Assembly: GCA_902775975.1 (NCBI GenBank)
Contig: CACYOC010000046.1
Span: 1 to 36,926, forward strand
Reading direction: 5' to 3'
Length of the DNA stretch: 36,926 nucleotides
From: an uncultured Bacteroidales bacterium
GTDB lineage: Bacteria; Bacteroidota; Bacteroidia; Bacteroidales; Bacteroidaceae
Shown here: piece after piece, positions 5,632-14,651 of the stretch
Position numbering within the stretch: position 1 is the first letter of the stretch
How the letters are laid out: each line of letters opens with the position of its first letter
Notes under the pieces: generated by a model
What the model was told of the DNA's origin: nothing
The model's input: only the letters and a program-made list of their open reading frames with translations
The model's database searches: none
Program-made: the position numbers and the translations under genes

Positions 5632-7818
5632 ATGGAAAAGATTACATTATTGAAGCCCTTCCGGCAGACGGAAACCTACCGGTTGGTAGAGCTGGAAGAG
5701 GCTGTTGAGATGATACGCGGCGAAGAGTACCGACAGGTAACGGAGAATTTGCGTGACAGTTATCCTATGTTTCAGATGCGCCGTCTGGCCGACGGACACG
5801 TCACCGGTGCTGACTTCCTGACCGACCAGTTGCCGCGACTCTGCTTTGCCCAGTTGCAGGAAAAGCGCAATGGCGTGGTGGTCGGTCGTGGTTACAATGC
5901 CTTGGCGTTGTTGGAGGTCAACAACCTGACGGGCTATGACGAGGCTGCCGCCATCCGTCGTGGTGCTGGCGAGATGCCCCAGACACTGCTGGCCTTTGTG
6001 GGAGCCAGCGGAAGAAGCGTGAAGATTGTAGTGCGAGGTGCCACCCCTCCGCAGCAGAAGGGCGAGGAGCGTAACGGCGGGCAAGACGACGCCTCGTCGG
6101 TTAGCGCCTTGCCCCAGACAGCCGAAGAGTTGGCATTGTTTCATGAGAACCTGTATGAACGTGCCCGACTGGCCTATAACATGCAGTTGGGCGTCACCAT
6201 CGAGAAACTGGAGCCCCGTCTGGACCGCATCTGCTATGTGAGCTACGACCCCGAGGCGGTTTTCAATCCGCTGGCTCTGCCGCTGTATGCCCGTGCCGAG
6301 AAGCCTACCGATGCCCTCGCTCTCATCCGACCCTCAACCCGTGAAGCCGAGGAGGTCAGTCCGGGACTCAGCCGCTACCTGTCGCTCTATCATGCCTACG
6401 AGTTCAACATGGAGCGTGCTGCTGACAGTGTGGAGGGTATGGACGATGACGACGAGCGTCTGCACCGCCTGCTGACGCTGCTGGCACAGTTCTGCATGGA
6501 GTCGGGCATTCCGTTAGGCATTGCCAAACGGCTTACCTACGGCAGAATCCGTTTCATGGGAGGCGACGAGTTGCTGGTGGATAAGCTGTTCGGCAACATC
6601 TACCGTCCCGAAGTCGTGAAGCGCTATCAGGAGAAGAAAAGTATGACGTTGGAGCGCTACGTGCCGCAGGAGACGCTGCTGACGATGAAGATAGACCTCT
6701 TCCTGCAGGAGAACTACGAAATCCGCAAGAACGTGATGCGAGGTGTCGCCGAGTTCCGCGAGCGCTCCGGCATCGGCTTCGCCTATCGTGACCTGACCGA
6801 GGAGGCGCGCAACTCGATGACCCTCAGAGCCCTTCGGCAGGGTATCAAGTGCTGGGACAAGGATATCCGCCGCTACGTCAACTCCGAGGACATCGAGCTC
6901 TACGACCCGCTGAACGAGTGGCTGGAACAGCTGCCGCGCTGGGACGGAAAGGATAGGGTGGAGGAACTTGCGAAACGAGTGCCCACCACGTACAAGGAGT
7001 GGCCAGAGCTGTTCCGTCTCTGGATGCGCTCGATGGTCGCCATGTGGCTCGGCAAGGGTCAGCTGACGGGCAATGCCCTCGTACCTTTATTAATAGGACG
7101 CCAGGGCTGCGGCAAGTCCAGCTTCTGCCGGATGCTGCTGCCCCGTGACCTACAGGACTACTACAACGACCGCATCAACTTCAAGAACGAGAACGACCTG
7201 AACTTAGGGCTGACCTCCTTCGCCCTCATCAACCTCGACGAGTTCGACCGTGTCACGCAGCGCCAGCAGATAGTGCTGAAGTATCTCGTCTCCACCTCCG
7301 ACCTGAAGTACCGTCCTCCCTACGGCAAGGCCTATACCCAGCACCGCCGCTTTGCCTCGTTCATCGGCACCACCAACGAGTCGCAGCCGCTCAGCGACCC
7401 CAGCGGCAGCCGCCGTTTCGTCTGCACTCCCGTGTCGGGCGACATCGACTTCCGCTCACCGCTGGACCACCGCCAGCTGTATGCCCAACTACTGTGGGAA
7501 ATCAACCAGGGCGAACGCTACTGGCCCAGTCGTGAACAGGAGGAGGCGCTGATAGCACACAACGGCGACTACCGCCCCGTCAGCGGACTGCAAGAGATGC
7601 TGGCAGCCGTTATTGAGAAACCCGCCAACGCTGGCGACGGCCGCTGGATGACGCTGGGAGAAATCAGTCAGATGCTGAAGAGCCGCTTCAGCAGTTACAA
7701 GGAGGATGCCAGCACTTTCCGTAAGCTGGGTGCCGCCCTCAACCGTCCTGACTACCGTTATGACAGCCGCCATACCAAGAACGGCGCCGTCTATTTCGTC
7801 AGGCAGAAAACGGAATGA
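5632..7818 (+). CDS. BT4734-type primase-like / VapE (VirE) helicase-like protein
   Basis: The 728-residue protein has an N-terminal BT4734-like domain (about residues 1-230) with the signature GASGRSVKIVVRG at 124-136 and LYERARLAYNMQLGVTIEKLEP further on. This domain has been classed with the archaeo-eukaryotic primases. The C-terminal half is a VapE/VirE P-loop domain: Walker A GRQGCGKS at 489-496, Walker B INLDEF at 533-538, and GTTNESQPLSDPSGSRRFVC as the arginine-bearing segment. Such proteins are common on Bacteroidetes integrated elements and probably act in element replication. Where a primase would carry its first Asp pair this protein has E95-V-N97, so polymerase activity is uncertain. 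Codon use is GC-rich and like the downstream locus. The iterons and hairpin array directly upstream support a replication-initiator role, which is inference. No integrase is seen nearby. Confidence 0.85.
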   Translation: MEKITLLKPFRQTETYRLVELEEAVEMIRGEEYRQVTENLRDSYPMFQMRRLADGHVTGADFLTDQLPRLCFAQLQEKRNGVVVGRGYNALALLEVNNLTGYDEAAAIRRGAGEMPQTLLAFVGASGRSVKIVVRGATPPQQKGEERNGGQDDASSVSALPQTAEELALFHENLYERARLAYNMQLGVTIEKLEPRLDRICYVSYDPEAVFNPLALPLYARAEKPTDALALIRPSTREAEEVSPGLSRYLSLYHAYEFNMERAADSVEGMDDDDERLHRLLTLLAQFCMESGIPLGIAKRLTYGRIRFMGGDELLVDKLFGNIYRPEVVKRYQEKKSMTLERYVPQETLLTMKIDLFLQENYEIRKNVMRGVAEFRERSGIGFAYRDLTEEARNSMTLRALRQGIKCWDKDIRRYVNSEDIELYDPLNEWLEQLPRWDGKDRVEELAKRVPTTYKEWPELFRLWMRSMVAMWLGKGQLTGNALVPLLIGRQGCGKSSFCRMLLPRDLQDYYNDRINFKNENDLNLGLTSFALINLDEFDRVTQRQQIVLKYLVSTSDLKYRPPYGKAYTQHRRFASFIGTTNESQPLSDPSGSRRFVCTPVSGDIDFRSPLDHRQLYAQLLWEINQGERYWPSREQEEALIAHNGDYRPVSGLQEMLAAVIEKPANAGDGRWMTLGEISQMLKSRFSSYKEDASTFRKLGAALNRPDYRYDSRHTKNGAVYFVRQKTE

Positions 7819-7895
7819 TTGCGCTAAGCCTTTTAATATGGGATGATACGAATGATGGCCACGTGTACGCCAGGATGAACTATATTTTAGTTATT

Positions 7896-7939
7896 TGAAT
7901 GATATTCATGCTATAGTAATAGGTTGTTTCGTACCTTTG
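7896..7939 (+). promoter_or_regulatory. promoter region of the first polysaccharide locus
   Basis: TACCTTTG at 7932-7939 is a -7 element, placing the start near 7946 with a leader of about 78 bases. A small inverted repeat TGAAT-GAT-ATTCA lies at 7896-7908, about 24 bp upstream of the -7 element and with no TTTG at -33, as expected for a promoter needing an activator. It is a candidate site for the hybrid regulator encoded at 17834-22078, but five-base arms could be chance. Confidence 0.4.
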
Positions 7940-8023
7940 CAGCTACCAATAACATGGGAAACCTGTGGTTCGTCATTAAATCATTCAATATAAAAAAGGT
8001 AATAACTAAAACAAAAGCAATCT

Positions 8024-8935
8024 ATGAAAAAGTGTCATTCAAGATGGGACGCTGTATTGCTGAGAGGTCTGACGGCGCTGATGCTCATTACCGGAGCATG
8101 GGTGCTGACGTCGTGTAAGGACGACAACGGACTGACGGAAGGCGATCCCAACTATTTCACGAGCAGCCGCGGCCAGTTTACCGCCACGCTCAGCGATGCT
8201 ACGACGCTGTATCTGTTGCCTGGCAACGGGGCGGGTACGGCAACTCTGACCTACGATGGCAGTAATCCGCGCCACTGGCAGTCGGAAACGACGGCTACGG
8301 TCAGCGTGACCACCTATCAAGGCAGTCTGACGCTCCCGGAGACCATTAGTGCCAACGGCCAGACCTACACCCTGACGGGTATTGGTGAACAGGCTCTGAT
8401 GGGCTGTCGCTCGCTGACCTCCGTGACGCTGCCCAACACCATCCAGTGGCTGGGCGAGGGTGCCTTTGCCGTCTGCAGAGGTCTGACCAGCATCACCATT
8501 CCCGAGGGAGTGGCCGATATTCCCACCGGCTGCTTCGGCTATTGTTCCGCGCTGACCACCGCTACCCTGCCAGCCAGCGTGACCACTATCGGCAAGATGG
8601 CGTTCGACGGTTGTTCGGGTATGACCAGCATCACGCTGCCTGCTAACCTGAAGCGCATCGGCGAGATGGCCTTCTTCGACTGTAGCAAGCTGACCGCCAT
8701 CACCATCCCCGCCTCTGTGACCAGCATCGGCAACCGTGCCTTCGGCGGTCGCAATGCCACGCTGAAGTCGAAGATTACGGAGTATCACATGCAGTCTGCC
8801 GCACCTCCCGCGCTGGAGGGCCTGCTGTATGAGGCTCAGGACGGAGTGTCTCCTGTTATTTACGTTCCTGCAGGCAGCAAGGCCGCCTATGAGGCTGCTG
8901 CCGGTTGGAGTTCACTAACCATCATGGAGGAGTAA
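8024..8935 (+). CDS. leucine-rich-repeat (BspA-like, LRR_5) lipoprotein
   Basis: The 303-residue product has a lipoprotein signal with lipobox LTSC (Cys near residue 31) followed by acidic residues KDDN, so it is probably anchored in the outer membrane. After a beta-rich N-terminal part, about five to six 23-residue repeats of the type 'L.SITIP.SVTSIG..AF.GCS' run from about residue 125 to 245. The end, VIYVPAGSKAAYEAAAGWSSL, is typical of BspA-like proteins. Four bases separate its stop from the SusC start, so it is the first gene of the locus operon. In this position it may act as a surface glycan-binding or adhesion protein; no ligand can be read from the sequence. Confidence 0.85.
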   Translation: MKKCHSRWDAVLLRGLTALMLITGAWVLTSCKDDNGLTEGDPNYFTSSRGQFTATLSDATTLYLLPGNGAGTATLTYDGSNPRHWQSETTATVSVTTYQGSLTLPETISANGQTYTLTGIGEQALMGCRSLTSVTLPNTIQWLGEGAFAVCRGLTSITIPEGVADIPTGCFGYCSALTTATLPASVTTIGKMAFDGCSGMTSITLPANLKRIGEMAFFDCSKLTAITIPASVTSIGNRAFGGRNATLKSKITEYHMQSAAPPALEGLLYEAQDGVSPVIYVPAGSKAAYEAAAGWSSLTIMEE

Positions 8936-8938
8936 GCT

Positions 8939-11900
8939 ATGAAGAATATGAAGAAATTATTCGCCGTCGTAGCATTACTGCTGATGGCAGTCGTTGCCCA
9001 AGCCCAGGGCCAGACAGTAAAGGGTACGGTGCTCGACGAGGTTGGCGAGCCGATGATTGGTGCTACGGTGAAGGCCGTAGGCGGCCAGGGAGGAACAGTG
9101 ACCGACCTGGATGGTAACTATGAGCTCAAGGTGGACCAGAAAGTGAAGCAGATAGAGGTGGCCTACGTGGGCTATCGCAATCAGAAGATACAGATTAAGA
9201 ATGGTCGTGCCGATGCACGCATGAGTACCGACAAGAACGAGCTGAACGAGCTGGTGGTTATCGGTTACGGCTCTGTCAAGAAGGGAGACATCACCAATGC
9301 TGTTGCCAAAGTGAAGGCAGAGGAACTGGCCGAGCGTCCTGTCAGCAACATCGCCTCAGCCCTGCAGGGTGAACTGGCCGGTGTCGATGTGCAGAGCACC
9401 AGCGGTGCCCCGGGCAGCAGCGTGCAGATCAAGGTCCGCGGTGCAACGAGCATCAACGAGGACGGCAACACCAATCCGCTGTATGTCGTCGACGGCGTAC
9501 CTATGGATGAGGGCTTTGACCTGCAGCAGCTGAACCCACAGGATATTGAGAGCATCGAGGTGCTGAAGGATGCCTCCTCCAGCGCTATCTATGGCAGCCG
9601 CGGTGCCAATGGCGTCATCATCATCACCTGCAAGAAGGGTAATGACGACGGCAAGACCACCGTGACGGCATCAGTCAACTTTGCCATCTCCACCCCCGAG
9701 CGCTACATTCCCGTCATGGAGGCTGAGGACTGGATTAACTGGCGTATGAAGTCCAACTACCAGGCCTATTTGGAGGCTTATCCCACCGCCGGCGCCCAGG
9801 TTGGCGACAGCTATCTGGAGCAGGTCATCAAGGCCCAGGGCGGTGCTGGCACGAGTGCTGTCATCGACCCACGCTGGAGGATGCCCGGCTATGGCGGCCT
9901 GTCGCTGGTAGACTGGCAGAAGGCCATGTTCCGCCCCTCGTTTGCCCAGACCTATAACCTCTCCATTACGCAGGGTAATAAGAAGAACAGCTACCGTGCC
10001 TCGCTCAGCTATGTCAACCAGGACGGTATCGTCATCAATACAGGCTTCAAGCGACTCACCGCCAAGCTGAGCGGTCAGACCACGCTGATAGACAAGTTGC
10101 GCATCGGTGTCGACGTGTCGCCTCAGATGACCGTCACCACCGGCGGCAACGTGGATGGTAAGGACAATGCCGCACAGAATGCCCTGTCGGCGGTGCCTGT
10201 CGTAGAGAACAACGCCGGGCTGCACACCGCCACGGAACCCTATAGCCGCTATATGTATGCCGGTTCGACGGCTTCACCGGTCACCGTTATGGAACAGCGC
10301 TATTATCGCGACGAGCAGATTCGCATCCTGGCATCGGGCTTTGCAGACTACGAGATTATGAAGGGATGGAACGCCAAGGTCTTAGGCTCATGGATCTTCA
10401 ACAACCGCGACCGCAAGCGCTTCACACCGTCATCGGCCTCGCGCTTCTGGAATTCGGGCGAGGGCTACTATGCCGACTCCTACTGGATTGGCAGCCGCTC
10501 ACACAAGTATCATATCGAGGCTACCACGACCTATGACCACACCTGGGACAAGCATCATCTGAACGTGGTGGGCGGTTGGTCGCTGGAGTCAACGCAGGAC
10601 GGCAACTCCTATAACCTGAATGTGACACAGTTCCCCAACAACACCATCATGGGCTGGACCATCAACGACGTGACGCCGACAACGTTCACCGCCACCTATA
10701 CCACCGACGACCATCTCATCAGCTACTTTGCACGTGCCGAGTATGGCTACGACAGCCGCTACCTGTTAAACGCCTCGCTGCGTCGTGACGGTAGCTCGCG
10801 CTTCGGCAGCAACCGCAAGTGGGGTACCTTCCCCGCCGTCAGCGTGGCTTGGCGCGCCTCGAACGAGAAGTTTTGGAAACCCGACTGGGGTTCCAACGGC
10901 TCGAACGCCATCTCCACCAATGCTGCCGACGGCTTGATGACCGCCTCCTATTATTCAAAGGACGGAGCCGCGATTACCGGTTACGTGCCTGCCAGTACCG
11001 CCAATCCCGATCTGGGCTGGCAGAAGACCAACTCGTGGAACTTCGGTATCGACATGAGTCTGTTCAACAATCGCATCTCGTTTGCCCTCGACTACTACAT
11101 CAAGAACGTCAGCGACATGCTGTATCAGGTGTCAATGCCGTCGGTCATCGGCTATGCCAAGGCTTACCAGAACATCGGTAACATCCGCACCAAGGGTGTC
11201 GAGATGGAACTGAAGACCGAGAATCTGGTGGGCAAGCTGAAGTGGACTACCAAGTTCTCGATGGGTTACAGCACCAACAAGGTGAAGTCGCTGGGTAACA
11301 ACTCGGCCATCTATACCGGCTACGACAACAAGACGCAGATTATCGAGGTGGGACACCCCGTAGGTGAGTACTATCTCTACATTGCCGACGGTATCTACAT
11401 GAACGAGCAGGACCTGCAGCGCTACCCCACCGAGTCAACCTCAGTCGTAGGTTCTGTACGCTATCGCGACATCAACGGCGACGGCGTCATCGACGAGAAC
11501 GACCGTACCTACTGCGGCAAGCCGCAGCCCTCATGGACCTTCGGTCTGACCAACAGCTTCAAGTGGAAGAACTGGGATGCCTCGTTCCTCATCACCGCCC
11601 AGGCTGGCGGTAAGATCTGGCAAGGCTTGGCCCGTGCCATCGACATGCAGGCTCAGGATGTCACCATCAACCGCCTGGACCGCTGGCAGGACATGTGGCT
11701 GTCAGAGGCTGCCCCCGGCAACGGCGAGGTGCCCCGTGCCCGTGGCGGCTCGGCAGAGCAGTTCTCGACCCGTTGGCTCTACAGCACCGACTTCCTGAAG
11801 CTGAAGAACATCACCATCGGCTACCGCTGGCGTCTGCCTAAGAAGTTTGCCCTCAAGGTGGTGCGCTTCACCGCCAGCTGCGAGAATGTCTTCATGTTCA

Positions 11901-12022
11901 CCGGCTACAAGAACGGCTACTCACCAGAGTCAAACAACTCCAGCTCTCAGGTGGCAGTATATGACTACGGAGCCTATCCTGCAGCACGTACCTTCTCACT
12001 GGGTATCAACGCTACGTTCTAA
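8939..12022 (+). CDS. SusC-like TonB-dependent outer-membrane transporter (locus 1)
   Basis: The 1027-residue protein has a signal peptide (MKNMKKLFAVVALLLMAVVAQAQ), a CarboxypepD_reg-like domain (about 26-100: VKGTVLDEVGEPMIGATVKAV), a TonB-box region ELVVIGYGSVKKGDIT, a plug domain (about 120-230) with the SusC signature SSAIYGSRGANGVIIITCKKG, and a long beta-barrel ending in LGINATF. SusC partners import oligosaccharides through the outer membrane with the SusD protein encoded 40 bases downstream. Its substrate is inferred from neighbours (GH28 and rhamnose mutarotase) to be a pectic or other rhamnose-bearing oligosaccharide. Confidence 0.95.
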   Translation: MKNMKKLFAVVALLLMAVVAQAQGQTVKGTVLDEVGEPMIGATVKAVGGQGGTVTDLDGNYELKVDQKVKQIEVAYVGYRNQKIQIKNGRADARMSTDKNELNELVVIGYGSVKKGDITNAVAKVKAEELAERPVSNIASALQGELAGVDVQSTSGAPGSSVQIKVRGATSINEDGNTNPLYVVDGVPMDEGFDLQQLNPQDIESIEVLKDASSSAIYGSRGANGVIIITCKKGNDDGKTTVTASVNFAISTPERYIPVMEAEDWINWRMKSNYQAYLEAYPTAGAQVGDSYLEQVIKAQGGAGTSAVIDPRWRMPGYGGLSLVDWQKAMFRPSFAQTYNLSITQGNKKNSYRASLSYVNQDGIVINTGFKRLTAKLSGQTTLIDKLRIGVDVSPQMTVTTGGNVDGKDNAAQNALSAVPVVENNAGLHTATEPYSRYMYAGSTASPVTVMEQRYYRDEQIRILASGFADYEIMKGWNAKVLGSWIFNNRDRKRFTPSSASRFWNSGEGYYADSYWIGSRSHKYHIEATTTYDHTWDKHHLNVVGGWSLESTQDGNSYNLNVTQFPNNTIMGWTINDVTPTTFTATYTTDDHLISYFARAEYGYDSRYLLNASLRRDGSSRFGSNRKWGTFPAVSVAWRASNEKFWKPDWGSNGSNAISTNAADGLMTASYYSKDGAAITGYVPASTANPDLGWQKTNSWNFGIDMSLFNNRISFALDYYIKNVSDMLYQVSMPSVIGYAKAYQNIGNIRTKGVEMELKTENLVGKLKWTTKFSMGYSTNKVKSLGNNSAIYTGYDNKTQIIEVGHPVGEYYLYIADGIYMNEQDLQRYPTESTSVVGSVRYRDINGDGVIDENDRTYCGKPQPSWTFGLTNSFKWKNWDASFLITAQAGGKIWQGLARAIDMQAQDVTINRLDRWQDMWLSEAAPGNGEVPRARGGSAEQFSTRWLYSTDFLKLKNITIGYRWRLPKKFALKVVRFTASCENVFMFTGYKNGYSPESNNSSSQVAVYDYGAYPAARTFSLGINATF

Positions 12023-12062
12023 ATGGTAAACAAAGTAAGTAAGATATAAAAGTATAACGACT

Positions 12063-13706
12063 ATGAAGACTAATATATATAATAAGGTACGAGCTATTCT
12101 GCTGTTCCTTGCCCCTTGCTCCTTACTACTGTTTGCCAGCTGTGAGGACTATCTGAATACGGTGTCGAAGTCGGCCCTGACGACAGACAATGCCTATGCC
12201 AAGGCTGCTGGTGTAGATCAGGACCTGACGGGTGTCTATGGCTGTCTGAAGCCCTTTGCCAAATACTATTTCGTCATGAGCGAGTTCCGCTCTGACAACT
12301 TGTTCAACATCACCGAGGCCAGAACCCGTGAGGAGTCCGACTGCGCTCAGTTCAACACCACCGGTCTGCTCAACGATGCCATCGTGTCCAGCTGCTGGGC
12401 CGACCACTATACGCTGATTGCTGCTGCCAACGTGCTGTTGGATCATATCGATGAGGCAGGAATGGGCGAGAGCGTGAAGCGGCAGTATATGGCCGAGGCC
12501 CGCTTTCTGCGTGGACTGGCTTACTTCGACATGGTGCGCTTCTTCGGTCGCGTTCCCGTCTCGCTGCACGAGATTTCGCCCGATGAAGCCTTTGCCCTCG
12601 GACAGAGCGAGGCTATCGATGTCTACAACCAGGCCATCGTGCCCGACTTGCAGTATGCTGTGGAGAACCTGCAGGAGACAGCCACCGACTATTTAGGCAA
12701 CCCCCGCTCGGAACGCGTCACCAAGACGGCGGCACAGGCGCTGCTGGGTAAGGTCTATCTGCAGATGGCCGGCTATCCGCTCTATCAGGACACCAAGGAT
12801 AAGGCACAGTCGCTCTTTGCCGAAGTGCTGAAGAACATGAACAAGTACTGGAAGAACAGCATGTCTGACTGGAACCTCATGTGGGTTCATGAGAACGACA
12901 ACAAGAACTTCATCTTCGAGATTCAGTACATTGCCGAGAAGAATCAGGGCAACCCGGCTACTCCCTATAGCCGCAGCGGTAATACCTACGCCGACGACTA
13001 CTGCAACGCTAACCTGACAACAGGCTCGCATGTCTATGTCGAGCGTGACCTGCAAGACCACTTCCTCATCACCAGTGACATCGACAACGGCGACGGCACC
13101 ACGACGACGGAATATATCGACAAGCGACTCTATGGTACCATCAATACCGGTCAGACCTATAACGAGGAGACGGGCCAGTATGAGGGCGGTGCCACCGACC
13201 AGAACAACTTCTGTACCAAGTTCTTTGAACACAAGATAAAGCGTAAGTCGCTGGGTCTGTCGGACATGGATGCCGAGATTACCGACCGTACCTTCTGGCC
13301 GCAGAACTGGCCTGTGCTGCGCATCGAGGACGTGATGCTGCTCTATGCCGAGTGTGTGGGCAATACCACCGAGGGCTATCAGTATCTGAACATGATCCGC
13401 CAGCGTGCCGGACTGAGCGAACTGAAGGAACTCTCGGCCGATGCCTTCCAGAAGGCAGTAGCCTTTGAGCGCCGCTGTGAGCTGCTGGGCGAGGGACACC
13501 GCTGGTTCGACCAGGTGCGCCAGAACACCTTCGTAGAAGAAATCCGCACGACGTTTACCAACTATCGTGACAAGCGTGATGCCTCGCACTCGTCGAACTA
13601 CACCATCTACGCCAACCGTGTGACGCAGAACTCGGCATTGTATCCTATTCCGATGTCTCAGATCCGCATTCGTGAGGGGCTGTATCAGCAGAATCCCGGA
13701 TACTAA
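12063..13706 (+). CDS. SusD/RagB-like glycan-binding lipoprotein (locus 1)
   Basis: The 547-residue protein has a lipoprotein signal ending FASC (Cys near residue 27) and the SusD start 'EDYLNTVSKSALTTDNAY'. It contains TPR-like helices, the conserved RFLRGLAYFDMVRFFGRVP stretch near residue 150, the late motif LRIEDVMLLYAECVGN, and the ending ALYPIPMSQIRIREGLYQQNPGY. SusD proteins cap the SusC barrel and hold the glycan. The translation start is preceded by AACGACTATG, a context also seen at the two following lipoprotein genes. Confidence 0.95.
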   Translation: MKTNIYNKVRAILLFLAPCSLLLFASCEDYLNTVSKSALTTDNAYAKAAGVDQDLTGVYGCLKPFAKYYFVMSEFRSDNLFNITEARTREESDCAQFNTTGLLNDAIVSSCWADHYTLIAAANVLLDHIDEAGMGESVKRQYMAEARFLRGLAYFDMVRFFGRVPVSLHEISPDEAFALGQSEAIDVYNQAIVPDLQYAVENLQETATDYLGNPRSERVTKTAAQALLGKVYLQMAGYPLYQDTKDKAQSLFAEVLKNMNKYWKNSMSDWNLMWVHENDNKNFIFEIQYIAEKNQGNPATPYSRSGNTYADDYCNANLTTGSHVYVERDLQDHFLITSDIDNGDGTTTTEYIDKRLYGTINTGQTYNEETGQYEGGATDQNNFCTKFFEHKIKRKSLGLSDMDAEITDRTFWPQNWPVLRIEDVMLLYAECVGNTTEGYQYLNMIRQRAGLSELKELSADAFQKAVAFERRCELLGEGHRWFDQVRQNTFVEEIRTTFTNYRDKRDASHSSNYTIYANRVTQNSALYPIPMSQIRIREGLYQQNPGY

Positions 13707-13746
13707 GAGAGAAGTAAAGAGTGAGTATTGAAAAGAGAAAACGATT

Positions 13747-14607
13747 ATGAAACACAGAATCTATCAAATATTTGCAGCAGGCATGGTGTGTTACGCTATG
13801 GCCGCAGCCCTTACCGCCTGCTCCAACGATGACTACCTGGGAGGTCACTATACGACCGATGGTGCCGGCGTCGTGCTGAACGTCACGGCTCAGACCGATA
13901 AGGCATGGAGCGAGGGCGATGTCATCGGAATAGCAGCAGGCTATGGTCAGAACGACGGCACAGCCCGTAACCGTGAGTATGTCTGCCAGGCCGATGCCAG
14001 CAGCTTCAAGAACAAGTCGGGCTTTCCCATCTATGTCAAGGGTAACACCTGCATCGTAGCCTACTATCCCTTCGTTGGAACCGATGGCGCTGAGCCTACC
14101 ATCACGCTGAACACGCTGAACCAAGACGAGGTGACCGACTACTACTTTGCGAAGGCCGAGGGCGTCACTCGTCAGACCAGTCAGGTGAACTTAGCGTTCA
14201 AGCATGCGCTGGCCGAGGTAACGCTGAAGATTACCGCTCCTTCCGGTGAGAGCATCAACAGCTGCCGTCTTTCCGGCTTCGCACAGAAAGCTACGGTAAA
14301 TCCATATACGCTGGCTAAGACGCTGGACGCACCAGAAGACCTCGTGGTCAAAGGTGCGGATATGAAGAGCGTCACGCTGAAACTCATTCCGCAGGCCCTT
14401 TCCGCCGATGATGCCGTGAAACCCCAGCTGGTGCTGATAGGTAGCATACGCTCTTATACCATAGACATGAGCAAGCTGCAGCTGGAAGCTGGATCTTCGC
14501 AGGAGGCTATTGTCAACGTGACTGATGGTATCGGTACTGTCGATTTCGTACCTGGTGACTCCAAGTGGGAGGACAGCGGTGCCGGCGGTGACGTGAAGGC
14601 GCAGTAA
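13747..14607 (+). CDS. fimbrillin-like (Mfa/FimA-type) lipoprotein 1
   Basis: The 286-residue protein has a lipoprotein signal ending LTAC followed by SNDDY. Features of the Bacteroidetes fimbrillin family are present: 'WSEGDVIGIAAGYG' near 55, 'FPIYVKGNTCIVAYYPF' near 95-110, a 'VNLAFKHALAEVTLKIT' strand near 145-160 and a Ser/Thr-rich beta C-terminal part. It lies between SusD and a second fimbrillin-like gene, where such proteins commonly serve as surface glycan-binding proteins. It has no major pilus gene partners, so a pilus role is unlikely. Confidence 0.75.
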   Translation: MKHRIYQIFAAGMVCYAMAAALTACSNDDYLGGHYTTDGAGVVLNVTAQTDKAWSEGDVIGIAAGYGQNDGTARNREYVCQADASSFKNKSGFPIYVKGNTCIVAYYPFVGTDGAEPTITLNTLNQDEVTDYYFAKAEGVTRQTSQVNLAFKHALAEVTLKITAPSGESINSCRLSGFAQKATVNPYTLAKTLDAPEDLVVKGADMKSVTLKLIPQALSADDAVKPQLVLIGSIRSYTIDMSKLQLEAGSSQEAIVNVTDGIGTVDFVPGDSKWEDSGAGGDVKAQ

Positions 14608-14651
14608 ATAGGTGTTAAGTGTTTAATGAAAAGTGTAAAGTGTAAACGACT

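Noticed and set aside
12693-13589. 298-codon minus-strand frame inside SusD1, and similar long antisense frames (16201-17250, 25237-26229)
   Set aside because: They mirror strongly conserved genes in GC-richer DNA; the translations are low in recognisable motifs and lack promoters.
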